Source of the DNA: Akkermansia sp. | GTDB lineage: Bacteria > Verrucomicrobiota > Verrucomicrobiia > Verrucomicrobiales > Akkermansiaceae | NCBI GenBank assembly: GCA_017558555.1 | Contig: JAFYUJ010000057.1 | Span: 1-45,135, forward strand | Length of the DNA: 45,135 bases | Direction: 5' to 3' | Shown: piece after piece, positions 18,101 to 26,738 of the stretch | Numbering within the stretch: position 1 is the stretch's first letter | Layout: each line of letters opens with the position of its first letter | Made by a program: the position numbers and the translations under genes | Notes under the pieces: generated by a model | The model's input: the letters and a program-made list of their open reading frames with translations, nothing else | Told to the model about the DNA's origin: nothing | Database searches by the model: none

Positions 18101-20300
18101 TGCGCTTGAGTCGGTTGTATACGACGTTGAGCGCTGCCGCCTTTTCGGCAACAAAGAGCACCGTTTTACCATGCCCCAGGCAATGGGCTATCATGTTGGC
18201 AATGGTCTGGCTCTTGCCGGTGCCGGGCGGCCCGATGAGCACGAAGTTTTTACCGCGCCCGGCTGCCAAAATGGCCGAGAGCTGCGATGAATCCGAAGAA
18301 AGCGGCGTGTAGATTTTGCTGGCGTCGGCTTCGTTGTCCAACTCTGCCGGATTGGGGAATCCCACTTGTGCCGGGAAGGTGGAGCGTTGCTCACTGGCGA
18401 GCTGTTGCACGATGGGATTGACGGCCAACTCCTGCTGTCTGTCGCACAGGTCTTTCCACATCAGGTACTTGGCGAAGGAGAAAATGCCCAGCGTGCAAAT
18501 CTCTGTCACTTCCCAGCCATCAAAGTCCATGATGCCGCGGCGTACGATGTTGAAAATGCCGGCCACATCCAGTCCGGATTTATCGGTGGGCAGCTCGCCC
18601 TCCAGCTCGGGAAGACGCAGATTGTACTCCGTTTTCAGCAGCTCCAGGAGCGTGAGGTTAATGCGTGGCTCTTCATCCGTTGTTTGCAAGCGGAACCCAC
18701 TCTTCACACTCTTGCGCGTCAGTCGCACCGGGATGAGCAGCAAGGGCGCGAGCAACTCCTGCTGGCCCTTGTCTTTGCGGACCCATTTCAGGAAGCCGCA
18801 GGCAATGTACAAGGTGTTGTACCCGCTTTCTTCCAGATTCTTGCGCGCGGCCAGGTAGAGACTATGCACGCGTTTTTCCAGATCTTTTTCGTTGCCCGGT
18901 TTTGCGGCCAGCAATTCGCCTTTCTCGTAGCAAGCTGCTGCTTGTTTGCGGATTTCTTCGCGGTAAGTGACTTCATCCTGTGCTTTCTGCGCTTCATCAT
19001 GCACAAAGTTGAGTTGAAGTCCGGTAATGCGAAAGCTGCTGCCATTTGATAAATCATCTTCAAGCTTTGCCGGGTTGTGCTGGCAGAGGATGACCTGGCT
19101 TTTGTCAATCTTGCAGTTCAGCAGGTTGTTGCGCATGGACAAATCCAGCAGTTTCAGCTGCCAGTTCTCCATGCGGGAGCGTTTGCGGGCGGTGACCAGA
19201 GATTGTTCTTCCTCCAGCTCAGCAGCTGTTTTTTCCGGGGCGAATGAGATATCCTCCCCATCATATTCTTTTTGCTCGATAGCCGGGGCAGAGTCTGCCT
19301 GTTTTTCCGTGCTCAACGGGGTGATACCATTATCCCAAAGTTGGATAATGTCATAGGCTCCATGCAGGGCTTGTGTTTCAGCCAACTTGAGCTCCGCAGT
19401 TTTGCGCGCTGTTTCAAAATCCGTAATGCGATTACTGCCGTTGCGGGTAAGCATGGTCGTTTCGATGACGAGCATCTCGCCCAGTTCCACCAGATTACGA
19501 AGGTAAGAAATGCTGGTGATATTCGTTGATTTGAGCTTTTCATCCTTCATCATCACACCCAGGAATGCATGGTTTAGTGTAGTGATGACGATAGGGCGAT
19601 ACCCGGCTTGTGCCACAACAGCTGCCAGAAGCAGGGTGGAATCCAGGCAGGTGGCGCAGCCGCCATGGATGATGTCTGAGGGTGTGCGGACCTTTTGGAA
19701 AAGACCTTTCTCACTGTTAATATTACCTTGAGGGGGCAAGGCATAGTTGATGCCATAGTTGGCTATGGTGTGCCAGATGACTCTCAATTTGTTGGAGATG
19801 TCTCCCTTATCGTATCCTTCCCATGCAGGATTCTGCCCCTGGTTTTGCAGCAGAGCGCCTGCCTGATGCAGGGTTTTATCCACCACCGGGTCATTGGGTT
19901 GCACCAGCGCTGCCAGCAGTTCGGGATACTGGCATCCCTCTCCCAGCACCCAGGCATTGCCCGGCATCCAGCCGAGATCGAAGCTTTGCTTGTGCAGCAC
20001 TTCACCATGGCTGGTGAGTGTGAATGTTATTTGCCCCGGTGCTTCCTCGGTGATGGCCTTGAGACGAGCCAAATCATACATCACCTTGCCGGAGCGAATG
20101 CAGAGTGTCTCCCCGGCTCTCAATTCCGTGATTTCATAGGTCTGGGGGCTCACATAGTCCGGGAAATAACTCACATTCAGGGTGAGACGTTCGTATGTGG
20201 TGTCGCTCCGCAACTGCACCATGTCGAAAATGGGTTTGCCATTGTGGAGGTAGACAACAGACGTGTGGCGGCTGTATGTGGGAAGAAGGGAAATGGCCAT
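15150..20300 (-). CDS. transglutaminase-like/DUF4011/SF1 helicase/Vsr-like nuclease fusion
   Basis: A 1716-residue multidomain protein. The N-terminal region (about 1-350) includes a transglutaminase/papain-like Cys-His site (GGCATCLDSTLLLA, then TTLNHAFLGV). DUF4011 follows from about 370, recognisable by WQLKLLDLSMRNNLLNCK. A split superfamily 1 helicase has Walker A GPPGTGKS (690-697), DEAS (1310-1313), GDPRQMPPTS (from 1334) and motif VI NVAITRAR. The C-terminus (about 1600-1710) is a Vsr/MTES_1575-type nuclease domain with RIDIAI, VLDGPAY, ARDRD and LGWNLLHIWALDWW. From memory, DUF4011-helicase-Vsr proteins occur in or near anti-phage systems such as ARMADA, so a defence role is plausible. 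No methylase or other known defence partner lies nearby, and the insertion is among housekeeping genes. It follows the amidase gene by 11 bp. Confidence 0.85.
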   Translation of the reverse strand: MAISLLPTYSRHTSVVYLHNGKPIFDMVQLRSDTTYERLTLNVSYFPDYVSPQTYEITELRAGETLCIRSGKVMYDLARLKAITEEAPGQITFTLTSHGEVLHKQSFDLGWMPGNAWVLGEGCQYPELLAALVQPNDPVVDKTLHQAGALLQNQGQNPAWEGYDKGDISNKLRVIWHTIANYGINYALPPQGNINSEKGLFQKVRTPSDIIHGGCATCLDSTLLLAAVVAQAGYRPIVITTLNHAFLGVMMKDEKLKSTNITSISYLRNLVELGEMLVIETTMLTRNGSNRITDFETARKTAELKLAETQALHGAYDIIQLWDNGITPLSTEKQADSAPAIEQKEYDGEDISFAPEKTAAELEEEQSLVTARKRSRMENWQLKLLDLSMRNNLLNCKIDKSQVILCQHNPAKLEDDLSNGSSFRITGLQLNFVHDEAQKAQDEVTYREEIRKQAAACYEKGELLAAKPGNEKDLEKRVHSLYLAARKNLEESGYNTLYIACGFLKWVRKDKGQQELLAPLLLIPVRLTRKSVKSGFRLQTTDEEPRINLTLLELLKTEYNLRLPELEGELPTDKSGLDVAGIFNIVRRGIMDFDGWEVTEICTLGIFSFAKYLMWKDLCDRQQELAVNPIVQQLASEQRSTFPAQVGFPNPAELDNEADASKIYTPLSSDSSQLSAILAAGRGKNFVLIGPPGTGKSQTIANMIAHCLGHGKTVLFVAEKAAALNVVYNRLKRIGLGDYCLELHSNKAVKKEVLAQFKTALDSITQPESKSNWEQAVTNMLHERFGLNLMTWELHKQYADGTSLYDDICHLLSAPKLPIFPPCEDNPLNMSAERKDEILAQVQALILHYSPVAGLYPGVAENLSLTTYSSVWDEKLATALTQYSKASARWDEQFKRLCTELELDAATYRSHADSLLKLLAIAEDSTGQDLTDLLPTTADASLKSLEAALEQAERYHALKAGLTLPYPEGLEDNPGIETLYQEWKMAQISNFISRFFATRRIRKTLQMHAFSRQKPDIRKDLETLLAMKAAKHAAVHREPSLPQYRKGIHTQRADLEKARGIAQVLASLKGVLALGKKYLTIAGNPVQKGMDAAFVLDELQETGRIKTQLNDDLRELMGAPLPAMADNRDGAGQWWANEMLGIRKQWRHITVWNECADKAQQAGLSNTVQELAGGNIAPAQLEAAVLFNLSLSRLVAAVDASKTLTQFSSSTHEARIDAYRSKDADLLNAASLHLQQILRKQALSTYDYGREMAELQHELSKQRAHKAIRRLLGLTPHVSRHLKPCMLMSPLSVAQYLAPDAEPFDVVIFDEASQIPVWDAIGAIGRGKSAIIVGDPRQMPPTSFFSRGQSQNEEEEEDIEVDLESILDECLACGIPQMNLTWHYRSKSESLIAYSNRHYYENKLVTFPAPVAEDTALQYHYVPGTYERGKKRYNKKEAQALVDEVLTVLRRPGFEYNELTSIGIVTFNTQQQALIQDLFEKARSEDESLEPFFAEENPEAVFVKNLENVQGDERGVIYFSTTFGPDEKGLISMNFGPLNQTGGERRLNVAITRARTGMRVFSSLKPEDIDLHRTRAQGVADLRGFLECARMGAYHYFNNRSSVGGAVESGLQTSICSELQDKGWNCISNLGVSGYRIDIAIADKRNPGNMLAGIVLDGPAYAGAATARDRDILRESVLESLGWNLLHIWALDWWRDPQAYAEQISEQLSKLSAQAR

Positions 20301-20311
20301 GACGTTAAAAC

Positions 20312-21115
20312 TCAGCGTTTTTTCATGTATTCAACAATGCCGCGGCCGATAGCTTCTGCAAATTGAATGGCGTTGGCGTGTTTGGAAAGGTATTTGGCGT
20401 GCTCCGGGTTGGAGAGGAAGGAAACCTCGGTAATCACGGCGGGCACGTAGGATTCATTGCAGGTGTTGAGCCAATCGCCGCCACCTTGGCGCCCGTTGTT
20501 GCGCAGCACCACACCGCAAGGCACCCCGTTGTTGGGCATGCCGTGGTCCAGAATATCTCGGTTCATCACCTCGGCCATTGTATTGGCGAGGCGCACGCCG
20601 CGTTCATTGCAATAGAACGCCCCTTTGTTGTATACCAACCACTTGGCAGCGTTGCTGTTGTGGTGCAGGAAGATGACGGCGCCGGGACGCTGGTCCAGCG
20701 CGAAGTCTGCGCTCAGCATGCCCACGGCCATGCGGTTCGGGTGGTGCCTGGAGCGGTAAATGCCGGTCGGTACGGGGGTGTTCACGTGCACCACTTCGTT
20801 CTTTCGGGCTGCTTCTGCCAGCTCCGCTTTGGTGGGCATGGAGCCGCGGTTGCAGATGATGCATTGGTAACCGGCATCCTGCACCACCTTTTTCACGTAC
20901 CCGGCATAGCGATACCAGAAATCTGTTTCCTCAATCACGCCGTAGCGGGCATCGGGGGTGCGGGCCCCCTGGCCACCGCGTTCGGGGTGGTAGTAGTGGC
21001 CAATATCCAGCACCACTACATTGGATTCCAAGGCTTGTTTCTGCATTTGCTGCTGCACACAGCCTCCCATCAACAGGATGGCCGCAGCACTGAGCGCGAT
21101 AAGTAGTCTCTTCAT
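20312..21115 (-). CDS. lipoprotein N-acetylmuramoyl-L-alanine amidase (Amidase_3)
   Basis: 267 residues. The N-terminal signal ends in LLMGGC, so Cys19 is probably lipidated and the enzyme tethered in the periplasm. Amidase_3 zinc ligands are visible: His40 in VLDIGHYYHPE, a Glu at 62/63 in IEETDFWY, and His151/152 in FLHHNSN, with catalytic Glu230 in ITEVSFLSN. It would cut the amide bond between MurNAc and the stem peptide during cell separation or wall turnover. The insertion around 105-145 is longer than in minimal amidases. I start at the ATG that gives a clean lipoprotein signal; upstream in-frame ATGs exist at 21130 and 21160 (the last inside ruvB). It lies 19 bp after ruvB. Confidence 0.85.
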   Translation of the reverse strand: MKRLLIALSAAAILLMGGCVQQQMQKQALESNVVVLDIGHYYHPERGGQGARTPDARYGVIEETDFWYRYAGYVKKVVQDAGYQCIICNRGSMPTKAELAEAARKNEVVHVNTPVPTGIYRSRHHPNRMAVGMLSADFALDQRPGAVIFLHHNSNAAKWLVYNKGAFYCNERGVRLANTMAEVMNRDILDHGMPNNGVPCGVVLRNNGRQGGGDWLNTCNESYVPAVITEVSFLSNPEHAKYLSKHANAIQFAEAIGRGIVEYMKKR

Positions 21116-21134
21116 GGTAAAACGGGTCATGGTA

Positions 21135-22154
21135 TCAGAGCGGCAGCTCCCCCTGACCACGGGTGGGGGTGGCGCCTATCTTATGATACGCTGCGGGCAT
21201 AGCTTCGCGGCCTCTCGGCGTGCGCTTGATGTAACCCTGCATGATGAGGAATGGCTCGTGTACATCCTCAATGGTGGATTCATCTTCGCCCACGGCTACC
21301 GCAAGCGAGGCCAACCCCACCGGACCACCGTTGAATTTGTAAATCATGGTTTCCAGCAGGCGCTTGTCCATCTCGTCCAGCCCATCCTCATCAATATCAA
21401 TCATGCTCAGCGCGGCTTCGGCCACGTCATCGGTGATGCGGCCATCGGCTTTTACCTGGGCAAAATCTCGCACCCAACGCAGGAGCGCATTGGCCACACG
21501 GGGTGTGCCACGGGAGCGACGAGCTATGCCCATGGCTCCACCGCGCTCCAGCTCAATGTCCAGCAAACCCGCAGAACGGTGCAGAATCTGGCACAGTTCA
21601 TCGGCCGAGTAGTAATCCAGGCGATTCACCAGCCCGAAACGAGAGCGCAGCGGCCCGGTGAGCATGCCGGCTCGCGTGGTAGCTCCCACCAGCGTAAACT
21701 TGGGCAGATTCAGTTGGATAGAGCGGGCATTCGGACCTTGGTCGATGATGATATCCAGCCGAAAATCCTCCATGGCGGGGTAGAGATACTCCTCAATCGC
21801 CGGGTGCAGGCGGTGAATCTCATCGATAAACAACACATCGCCCTTTTCCACATTAGTGAGAATACCCGCCAAATCGCCCGCTTTCTCAATCTGCGGGCCG
21901 GAGGTGGTGTGCAGACGTTTCCCCACAGCATTGGCGATGATATTAGCCAGCGTGGTTTTGCCCAGACCGGGTGGGCCACTCAACAGCACGTGGTCCAGCA
22001 CATCTCCGCGCATCTTGGCTGCTTCCACCATCAACAGGAGGCGTTCCTTGACCTTTTCCTGCCCACAGAATTCGCTGAAAGCGGGCGGGCGCAGGGAAAG
22101 TTCGTAGCTCGTGACGGGCGTGTCTGCCATTCGTGTATACAGGGAGTCGGCCAT
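21135..22154 (-). CDS. ruvB: Holliday junction branch-migration helicase RuvB
   Basis: 339-residue AAA+ motor that pulls DNA through the RuvA-bound Holliday junction. Walker A GPPGLGKT (60-67), Walker [11 protein letters not shown] (Asp111, Glu112), sensor [18 protein letters not shown] and the C-terminal winged helix ending in [12 protein letters not shown] are all present. Residues 14-28 ([15 protein letters not shown]) match the family N-terminus. ruvA and ruvC are not in this window. The start is supported by a promoter just upstream; an in-frame ATG 24 nt later is possible. The downstream amidase and helicase genes probably share this transcript. Confidence 0.96.
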   Translation of the reverse strand: MADSLYTRMADTPVTSYELSLRPPAFSEFCGQEKVKERLLLMVEAAKMRGDVLDHVLLSGPPGLGKTTLANIIANAVGKRLHTTSGPQIEKAGDLAGILTNVEKGDVLFIDEIHRLHPAIEEYLYPAMEDFRLDIIIDQGPNARSIQLNLPKFTLVGATTRAGMLTGPLRSRFGLVNRLDYYSADELCQILHRSAGLLDIELERGGAMGIARRSRGTPRVANALLRWVRDFAQVKADGRITDDVAEAALSMIDIDEDGLDEMDKRLLETMIYKFNGGPVGLASLAVAVGEDESTIEDVHEPFLIMQGYIKRTPRGREAMPAAYHKIGATPTRGQGELPL

Positions 22155-22172
22155 GGTGTTATCGTGTTGCCC

Positions 22173-22201
22173 ACTCTACCACACGCATGCCCGCGCGTCA
22201 A
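22173..22201 (-). promoter_or_regulatory. promoter of ruvB
   Basis: On the minus strand: TTGACG (complement of 22196-22201), 17-bp spacer, TAGAGT (complement of 22173-22178). The ruvB ATG follows after 18 nt, so the leader would be about 11 nt. It lies in the 119-bp gap after the phosphoesterase gene. Confidence 0.6.
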
Positions 22202-22273
22202 GCGCTGCCTGATACATCACAGCCGGTCGTATGACAAGAGGGGACAAGGAAAACGCAGGGGAATGCTATTCTG

Positions 22274-23398
22274 TTATTGTTGCGGTTGCAGATGAATCAA
22301 CGTGATTTCTGCCGGGGTGAACAGGCGCAGGGGAAAGCCCGACCACAGCGAGGTGCCGTTGGATACATATACCTGCATGTCTCCACGGCGGTACAAGCCT
22401 TGTACCAACCCGTCATTGAAGCTCGCTATCAGTTGCTTCACACCCGGGGCGTGCCCACCATGCGTATGCCCCGAGAGCTGCAAATCCACCCCATACCTCG
22501 CGGCGGTCTGAGCCAACTTGGGCTGGTGGCAGAGCAACACAATGGCTTTGTGCTGCGGCACTCCCGCGAGGGCCTTGCGGAGATTGGGCGGCGTGCCATT
22601 GTCTCTTCCGGCAGCCAAATCCGGCACACCGGCCAGCACCAGCTGCCCGTTTCCGGGGTGCACCCACTCGTTGTTCAGAAAGCGTATGCCCAGGCTGCTC
22701 AGGTAGCGCTCCCACGCCGCATGCCCGGAAAAGTAATCGTGATTGCCATGCACGGCAAAGGTGCCCCAGCGGGAGCGCAGCCCGCTCAGGGGGCTCAGCG
22801 CCGCTCCCAGCTCACTCAGTGAGCCATCCTCAAAATCACCGGTGATGACCACCGCATCGGCTTGCAACGCATTGGTCCGCGCCACCACCTCGCGAAAAAA
22901 CGGCGCCTGCTTGTAGCGGTCGGCATGCAAATCGGTAAGCATCGCCAGGCGCACGGGCTGCTTGAGATGCGGCAACTGTACCGTGATTTCCCGCACCCGG
23001 GGCAGGGCAAAAGCCTGGTGCATCCCCCAGGCTGTGCAAAGCAGCACCCCCAGCAGAAGCGCAAAATGCAGCTTGTTGACCCCGCTGCGGAAGCCTTTCA
23101 CCCGCTTGCGTACACACAACCATACCACCAGCGTTCCCGCATCCACGACCAGTAGCACCACCACCAGCATCAGCAAGCTCATGAAGAGCCAATGTGTCAC
23201 CAGCTCCAGCCACATCGGTACTGCCGGACGAAAAAAATGCCCGCCCCACAGACCATACAACAACTGGTACTTGAATGACACCGCCCCCAGTGGCACGCAG
23301 AACAGGGCTTTCCACCACCAGCGCAGTCTCAGCGGTGCTATCATGCACAGCAGCACAGACACAAACAGCACACAGCCCAGCAAGATGGTGGCTTTCAT
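22274..23398 (-). CDS. membrane-anchored metallophosphoesterase (YkuE/YaeI-like)
   Basis: 374 residues with about four N-terminal membrane helices (roughly 3-21, 31-50, 65-96, 110-128), then a calcineurin-like phosphoesterase domain. The di-metal ligands are visible: D156-x-H158 (TDLHAD), D188 (ITGDFEDG), GNHD (218-221), LCHQPK (His291) and SGHTHGG (His311, His313). The domain is probably extracytoplasmic. Relatives act on UDP-diacylglucosamine or other phosphodiesters, but the substrate here is open. The frame also contains an ATG at 23404; neither start has a clear ribosome-binding site. It is divergent from the oxidoreductase gene. Confidence 0.85.
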   Translation of the reverse strand: MKATILLGCVLFVSVLLCMIAPLRLRWWWKALFCVPLGAVSFKYQLLYGLWGGHFFRPAVPMWLELVTHWLFMSLLMLVVVLLVVDAGTLVVWLCVRKRVKGFRSGVNKLHFALLLGVLLCTAWGMHQAFALPRVREITVQLPHLKQPVRLAMLTDLHADRYKQAPFFREVVARTNALQADAVVITGDFEDGSLSELGAALSPLSGLRSRWGTFAVHGNHDYFSGHAAWERYLSSLGIRFLNNEWVHPGNGQLVLAGVPDLAAGRDNGTPPNLRKALAGVPQHKAIVLLCHQPKLAQTAARYGVDLQLSGHTHGGHAPGVKQLIASFNDGLVQGLYRRGDMQVYVSNGTSLWSGFPLRLFTPAEITLIHLQPQQ

Positions 23399-23460
23399 GA
23401 ACATAGCTTTAAAAATCAGGTGAAAACGCGTGGATTCGTCCGCGTTGTATCAAAAAAGAC

Positions 23461-23488
23461 TTGATAAAGCAAGCTTTTTGGCTAAACT
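23461..23488 (+). promoter_or_regulatory. promoter of the Gfo/Idh/MocA oxidoreductase gene
   Basis: TTGATA (23461-23466), 16-bp spacer, TAAACT (23483-23488) preceded by GGC. The predicted leader of about 58 nt to the ATG at 23553 is unusually long for this window. Confidence 0.5.
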
Positions 23489-23552
23489 ACGCGCAGCAGG
23501 TTTTTCTCCGTACAGGAATCTGTCCTCAACCCACAGAACGTCTGATATTGCA

Positions 23553-24872
23553 ATGAATGCTTCCCGAATGACTATCGCCGGCATCGGCTGCGGCTCCCGC
23601 ACGCGCACCTACATGAAATTGGCCATGGAATACCCCGACCGCTTCCAGATTGTGGCGGCTGCTGATCCCGTGCGCGTCCGTGCCGAACAAGTGCGTGATT
23701 TCGCCCCCGAGGCAGAGCGTGCCAATATCCGCATTTTCAAGGATGCAGAGGAATTCCTCTCCCAGCCCAAGATGGCTGATATGGTCATCATCGGCACCCA
23801 GGATGACTACCACTTTGAGCCCTGCAAAAAGGCTCTTGAGCTCGGCTACGATGTCCTGCTGGAAAAGCCCATCGCCAAGACCTTGCGTGAGGCTCTTGAA
23901 CTCCGCGATTTGGCTGCCAAGCTGGGCCGTCGCGTGGCCATCTGCCATGTGCTGCGCTATACTCCCTTCTACAACACCATTCGCGATATCATCCGCAGCG
24001 GTGAACTCGGCGATATCATGACCTTCAACGCCAACGAAGGTGTGGGTGCCTGGCACTTCGGTCACTCTTTCGTGCGCGGCCACTGGGGCAACAGCCGCAC
24101 TTCCACCCCCATGATTGTTGCCAAGTGCTGCCATGATATGGATATTCTTCACTGGCTCCTCGATCGCCCCTGCGAACAGGTTTCCAGCTTCGGCGAGCTC
24201 TCCTTCTTCCGCAAGGAAACGCTCAAGGAACCCCGCCCCGTGCGCTGCACAGATTGGACCACCCCGATTGGCGAAGACCCCTGGGATGCCCGCAAGTACA
24301 TCACCGATGAAACATGCACTCGCTGGCTCAAGATGGTGATGGATGGTGTGGATGAAGCCTCTCCCGAGCAGATTACTGAATGGCTCAAGACTTCCCCCTG
24401 GGGGCGCGATGCCTTCCAGTGCGAAGACAATGACCAGCCCGACCACCAGGTCGCCATTATGAACTTCAAGGGCGGTATCACCGGTACCTTCACCATGACC
24501 GCTTTCGAGGAAGGCCGCCACATTGAAATCTACGGCACCAAGGCCAAGCTCCGCGCCGGTGCTTTCTACAAGGAAAACGGCCCCGGTGAAATCACCATCA
24601 CCGAACACTTCTCCAAGAAGATTCGTCAGGTAGAGGTTGAAGAGCGTGCCGGTGGCTATGCCGGCCACGGCGGTGGCGACTGGGGCCTTGTCAGCAACCT
24701 TTATGATGACATGCGCACCGTAGCTGATACCTCCCTCATGACCACTCCCATTGAGGCCTCCGCTCACTCCCACGTCATCGCCTTTGCCGTGGAGCATGCC
24801 CGCCGCACAGGCCAGGTCATCCGCCTCGATGAATTTGAGAAGATGGTTCTTTCCGGCGAGCTCAATTATTAA
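23553..24872 (+). CDS. Gfo/Idh/MocA-family NAD(P)-dependent oxidoreductase
   Basis: 439 residues. The N-terminal Rossmann fold shows the dinucleotide loop AGIGCGSRTRTY (9-20), AAADPV at the end of strand 2 and the family lysine in EKP (104-106). The C-terminal sheet domain carries the substrate side (KCCHDMDILHWLL contributes the usual His-Asp pair). Members oxidise or epimerise sugars, inositols and related polyols; the substrate cannot be named. There is no Tat or Sec signal, unlike GH109-type relatives. The open frame reaches 23430, but the promoter at 23461-23488 and the family N-terminus favour 23553 (ATG at 23568 also possible). A strong terminator follows. Confidence 0.85.
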   Translation: MNASRMTIAGIGCGSRTRTYMKLAMEYPDRFQIVAAADPVRVRAEQVRDFAPEAERANIRIFKDAEEFLSQPKMADMVIIGTQDDYHFEPCKKALELGYDVLLEKPIAKTLREALELRDLAAKLGRRVAICHVLRYTPFYNTIRDIIRSGELGDIMTFNANEGVGAWHFGHSFVRGHWGNSRTSTPMIVAKCCHDMDILHWLLDRPCEQVSSFGELSFFRKETLKEPRPVRCTDWTTPIGEDPWDARKYITDETCTRWLKMVMDGVDEASPEQITEWLKTSPWGRDAFQCEDNDQPDHQVAIMNFKGGITGTFTMTAFEEGRHIEIYGTKAKLRAGAFYKENGPGEITITEHFSKKIRQVEVEERAGGYAGHGGGDWGLVSNLYDDMRTVADTSLMTTPIEASAHSHVIAFAVEHARRTGQVIRLDEFEKMVLSGELNY

Positions 24873-24903
24873 CATCTATCCGCTCTCCGGAGCAACCCTT
24901 TTG

Positions 24904-24938
24904 GCACGGCGTACTCACATGGTACGCCGTGCTTTTTT
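24904..24938 (+). terminator. rho-independent terminator after the oxidoreductase gene
   Basis: Perfect 11-bp stem GCACGGCGTAC (24904-24914) with GTACGCCGTGC (24922-24932), a 7-nt loop and a run of six T. It lies 31 bp past the stop codon and separates this gene from the convergent small gene. Confidence 0.93.
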
Positions 24939-24940
24939 AC

Positions 24941-25318
24941 TCAGCCCATCGTTATTTTGAATAATTCTGCCACGGGGAGGCCTGATGAGGCGTGGGTGTT
25001 GTAGAGTTGTTCGAAGTCGATGGGGAGTTGTTCTTCCAGGTAGATGATGGCTTCGACCTCCCGGAGGTCGGTGCTGGCGTTGTAGAGGATGAGGAAGATA
25101 TCATCCTCGGGGTAGATGAGGGCAGGGCGCAGGCCCATGATGGCAGCCACTTCGCGGAGAATGGTATCCGTTTGCGGTTGGGGAAGGAGTTCGGCCGCCC
25201 AGAGTTGAGTGTATTGCTCTGCCGAGCGGGTGCGGAGCGAGCGGCGCCATTGTTTCCATCGCTCGTGGCGGGCGGGCGGTGAACCGGGAGAAAACAAACG
25301 GCGGAGAAAGGCAAACAT
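24941..25318 (-). CDS. small cytoplasmic protein encoded with the kinase, function unknown
   Basis: 125 residues: a basic N-terminal third (FLRRLF, RWKQWRRSLRTR) and a mostly helical rest with an acidic segment, IYPEDDIFLILYNASTDLRE, then VEAIIYLEEQLPIDFEQL. The last part faintly resembles the helix pattern of acyl-carrier-like small domains, but there is no DSL-type attachment serine and I do not assign it. It starts 17 bp after the kinase stop on the same strand, so it is probably a co-expressed partner or substrate of the kinase. Confidence 0.65.
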   Translation of the reverse strand: MFAFLRRLFSPGSPPARHERWKQWRRSLRTRSAEQYTQLWAAELLPQPQTDTILREVAAIMGLRPALIYPEDDIFLILYNASTDLREVEAIIYLEEQLPIDFEQLYNTHASSGLPVAELFKITMG

Positions 25319-25335
25319 GGAGCTTTGGACGCAGC

Positions 25336-26589
25336 TTAATGGGTGTAGGGGCGGAGGTCATCCAAGACCATGTTTTTGACGGAGTGGATGAGATCCCTGG
25401 TCCACTCGGCGTATGGATCTTTGCCATCGTAGTGCTTTTTCAGGTATTGCTCGATGAGCTCGACGGTTTTATCATTGCGTTGCTGATGAAGTTGATAGGA
25501 GCGTTTGTTGTATTCCTGAGCAGACATGCCCTTATTGGCTTGCTGCTCTTGCGATAAGTCGTTTAAGGCATTGTTGAGCTCTTGTTGGTACGCTATGAGG
25601 GTGGATACAAACTCTTCTTCTCGGGGGGGCAACGTTTCCTCGATGGGGCGAATGAGATTACCATCGGCTGTGTGGCGTACCAGTTGAAGGGGGTGCGCAG
25701 GGGGATTGGTCTGCACCTCCTTCGCGAGGCTATAGAAACAGGTCAGTAGCGTAGCAATACAGACAAGCGCTATTATGACCAAAGGAAGAATCCATTTTTT
25801 TGCTGTCAGAGCGTGTTTCCATGCCGTGGCATTCTGAAAGCGCTGAGCTGTTTCTTCCCGAGTGGCTTTTTGCAGCGTGCTGCGCATGCGAGCGGGGAGC
25901 TTTACCCCGCAGGAGTTGGCGGTGAGCAGAAAGGATTTGCCCAGCGCAAAGATATCTGCCGGAGGACCGGGGCGTTCCCCTTGGCGAAATTGTTCGGGTG
26001 CGGCGTAGGCCGGGGTGCCGATGAGGGTGAGTGTGTGAGTAGGGTCGCCCTGAAGCGCTGCGCCGAAGTCGATGAGCACGGGTTCGTTATTGTCTTGCAA
26101 CAGGATGTTGTCCGGTTTGATGTCGCGGTGGATGATGTTGGCGGCGTGCAGGTATTCCAGCGTATCCAGCAGTTGCAACATCACGCGGCGTATGTTGGCG
26201 CCGGTGGGTTTCTCTGCCATCCATTCTTGCAGAGATTTGCCCTTGATGTAATCTGTCACCAGGAATGCAGTCCCGCAGGCGCCGAAAACCTCGTGGATGC
26301 CGACGATATTAGGGTGGCGCAGAGCTGCCAGCACACGGGCTTCTTTGCAGAATGAATGCAGGGATCGGTCAAAGGACTTCTCATCGGAGGCTTTCACCAT
26401 GGCGCTGTTGGGCATGCGTTGGCATAAGCCCAGGGGAAAGTGTTCCTTGAGCACCACCTGGCGATTCAACTGTGCATCCATCGCCAGGTATGTAATGCCA
26501 CAACCTCCCTGACCAAGAACGGCCAGAATCTCGTACTTCTCCAGGCTCGTGCCTACCGGCAAGGGCATCAGTTGATTGGGGATTTTCAT
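25336..26589 (-). CDS. membrane Hanks-type serine/threonine protein kinase
   Basis: 417 residues. The cytoplasmic kinase domain (about 17-260) is complete: Gly-rich loop GQGGCGITY, ATP lysine K48 (VVLKEHFP), HRDIKPDN (154-161) with catalytic Asp156, DFG (174-176), GTPAYAAPEQF (APE 197-199) and ADIFALG. One membrane helix (265-287) follows, then about 130 extracytoplasmic, mostly helical Gln/Glu-rich residues. There are no PASTA repeats, so the sensor part is of a different type. I start at the ATG giving MKIPNQLMPLPVGTSLEKYEI, where the kinase domain normally begins; the open frame runs 66 nt further, past the promoter. It is divergent from the zinc-ribbon gene and followed by a small partner gene. 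Confidence 0.9.
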   Translation of the reverse strand: MKIPNQLMPLPVGTSLEKYEILAVLGQGGCGITYLAMDAQLNRQVVLKEHFPLGLCQRMPNSAMVKASDEKSFDRSLHSFCKEARVLAALRHPNIVGIHEVFGACGTAFLVTDYIKGKSLQEWMAEKPTGANIRRVMLQLLDTLEYLHAANIIHRDIKPDNILLQDNNEPVLIDFGAALQGDPTHTLTLIGTPAYAAPEQFRQGERPGPPADIFALGKSFLLTANSCGVKLPARMRSTLQKATREETAQRFQNATAWKHALTAKKWILPLVIIALVCIATLLTCFYSLAKEVQTNPPAHPLQLVRHTADGNLIRPIEETLPPREEEFVSTLIAYQQELNNALNDLSQEQQANKGMSAQEYNKRSYQLHQQRNDKTVELIEQYLKKHYDGKDPYAEWTRDLIHSVKNMVLDDLRPYTH

Positions 26590-26627
26590 TTTATTGATAT
26601 TAACCCGTAAGGAAGAGGATACACAGG

Positions 26628-26655
26628 AGCATATCACCTTGTCCAACAATGTCAA
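26628..26655 (-). promoter_or_regulatory. promoter of the kinase gene
   Basis: On the minus strand: TTGACA (complement of 26650-26655), 16-bp spacer, TATGCT (complement of 26628-26633). The ATG at 26589 lies 38 nt beyond the -10 box, with an AT-rich leader and no Shine-Dalgarno sequence. Confidence 0.55.
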
Positions 26656-26738
26656 GGCCTTGGTTATTTGCTTTGTTTGTATTCGCTCCCGTTAGATGAC
26701 CCATAAAAAGAAAAGTAAATCAAATTCGCGTTTCGCTG

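Noticed and set aside
21021..22295. A 424-codon open frame on the + strand across the amidase and ruvB
   Set aside because: It spans two well-supported minus-strand genes and the ruvB promoter; its product shows no domain.
23526..24875. A 449-codon open frame on the minus strand opposite the oxidoreductase gene
   Set aside because: It mirrors a gene with strong third-position GC bias; its product is Gly/Ala/His-rich with no known motif, while the + strand encodes a complete Gfo/Idh/MocA protein.
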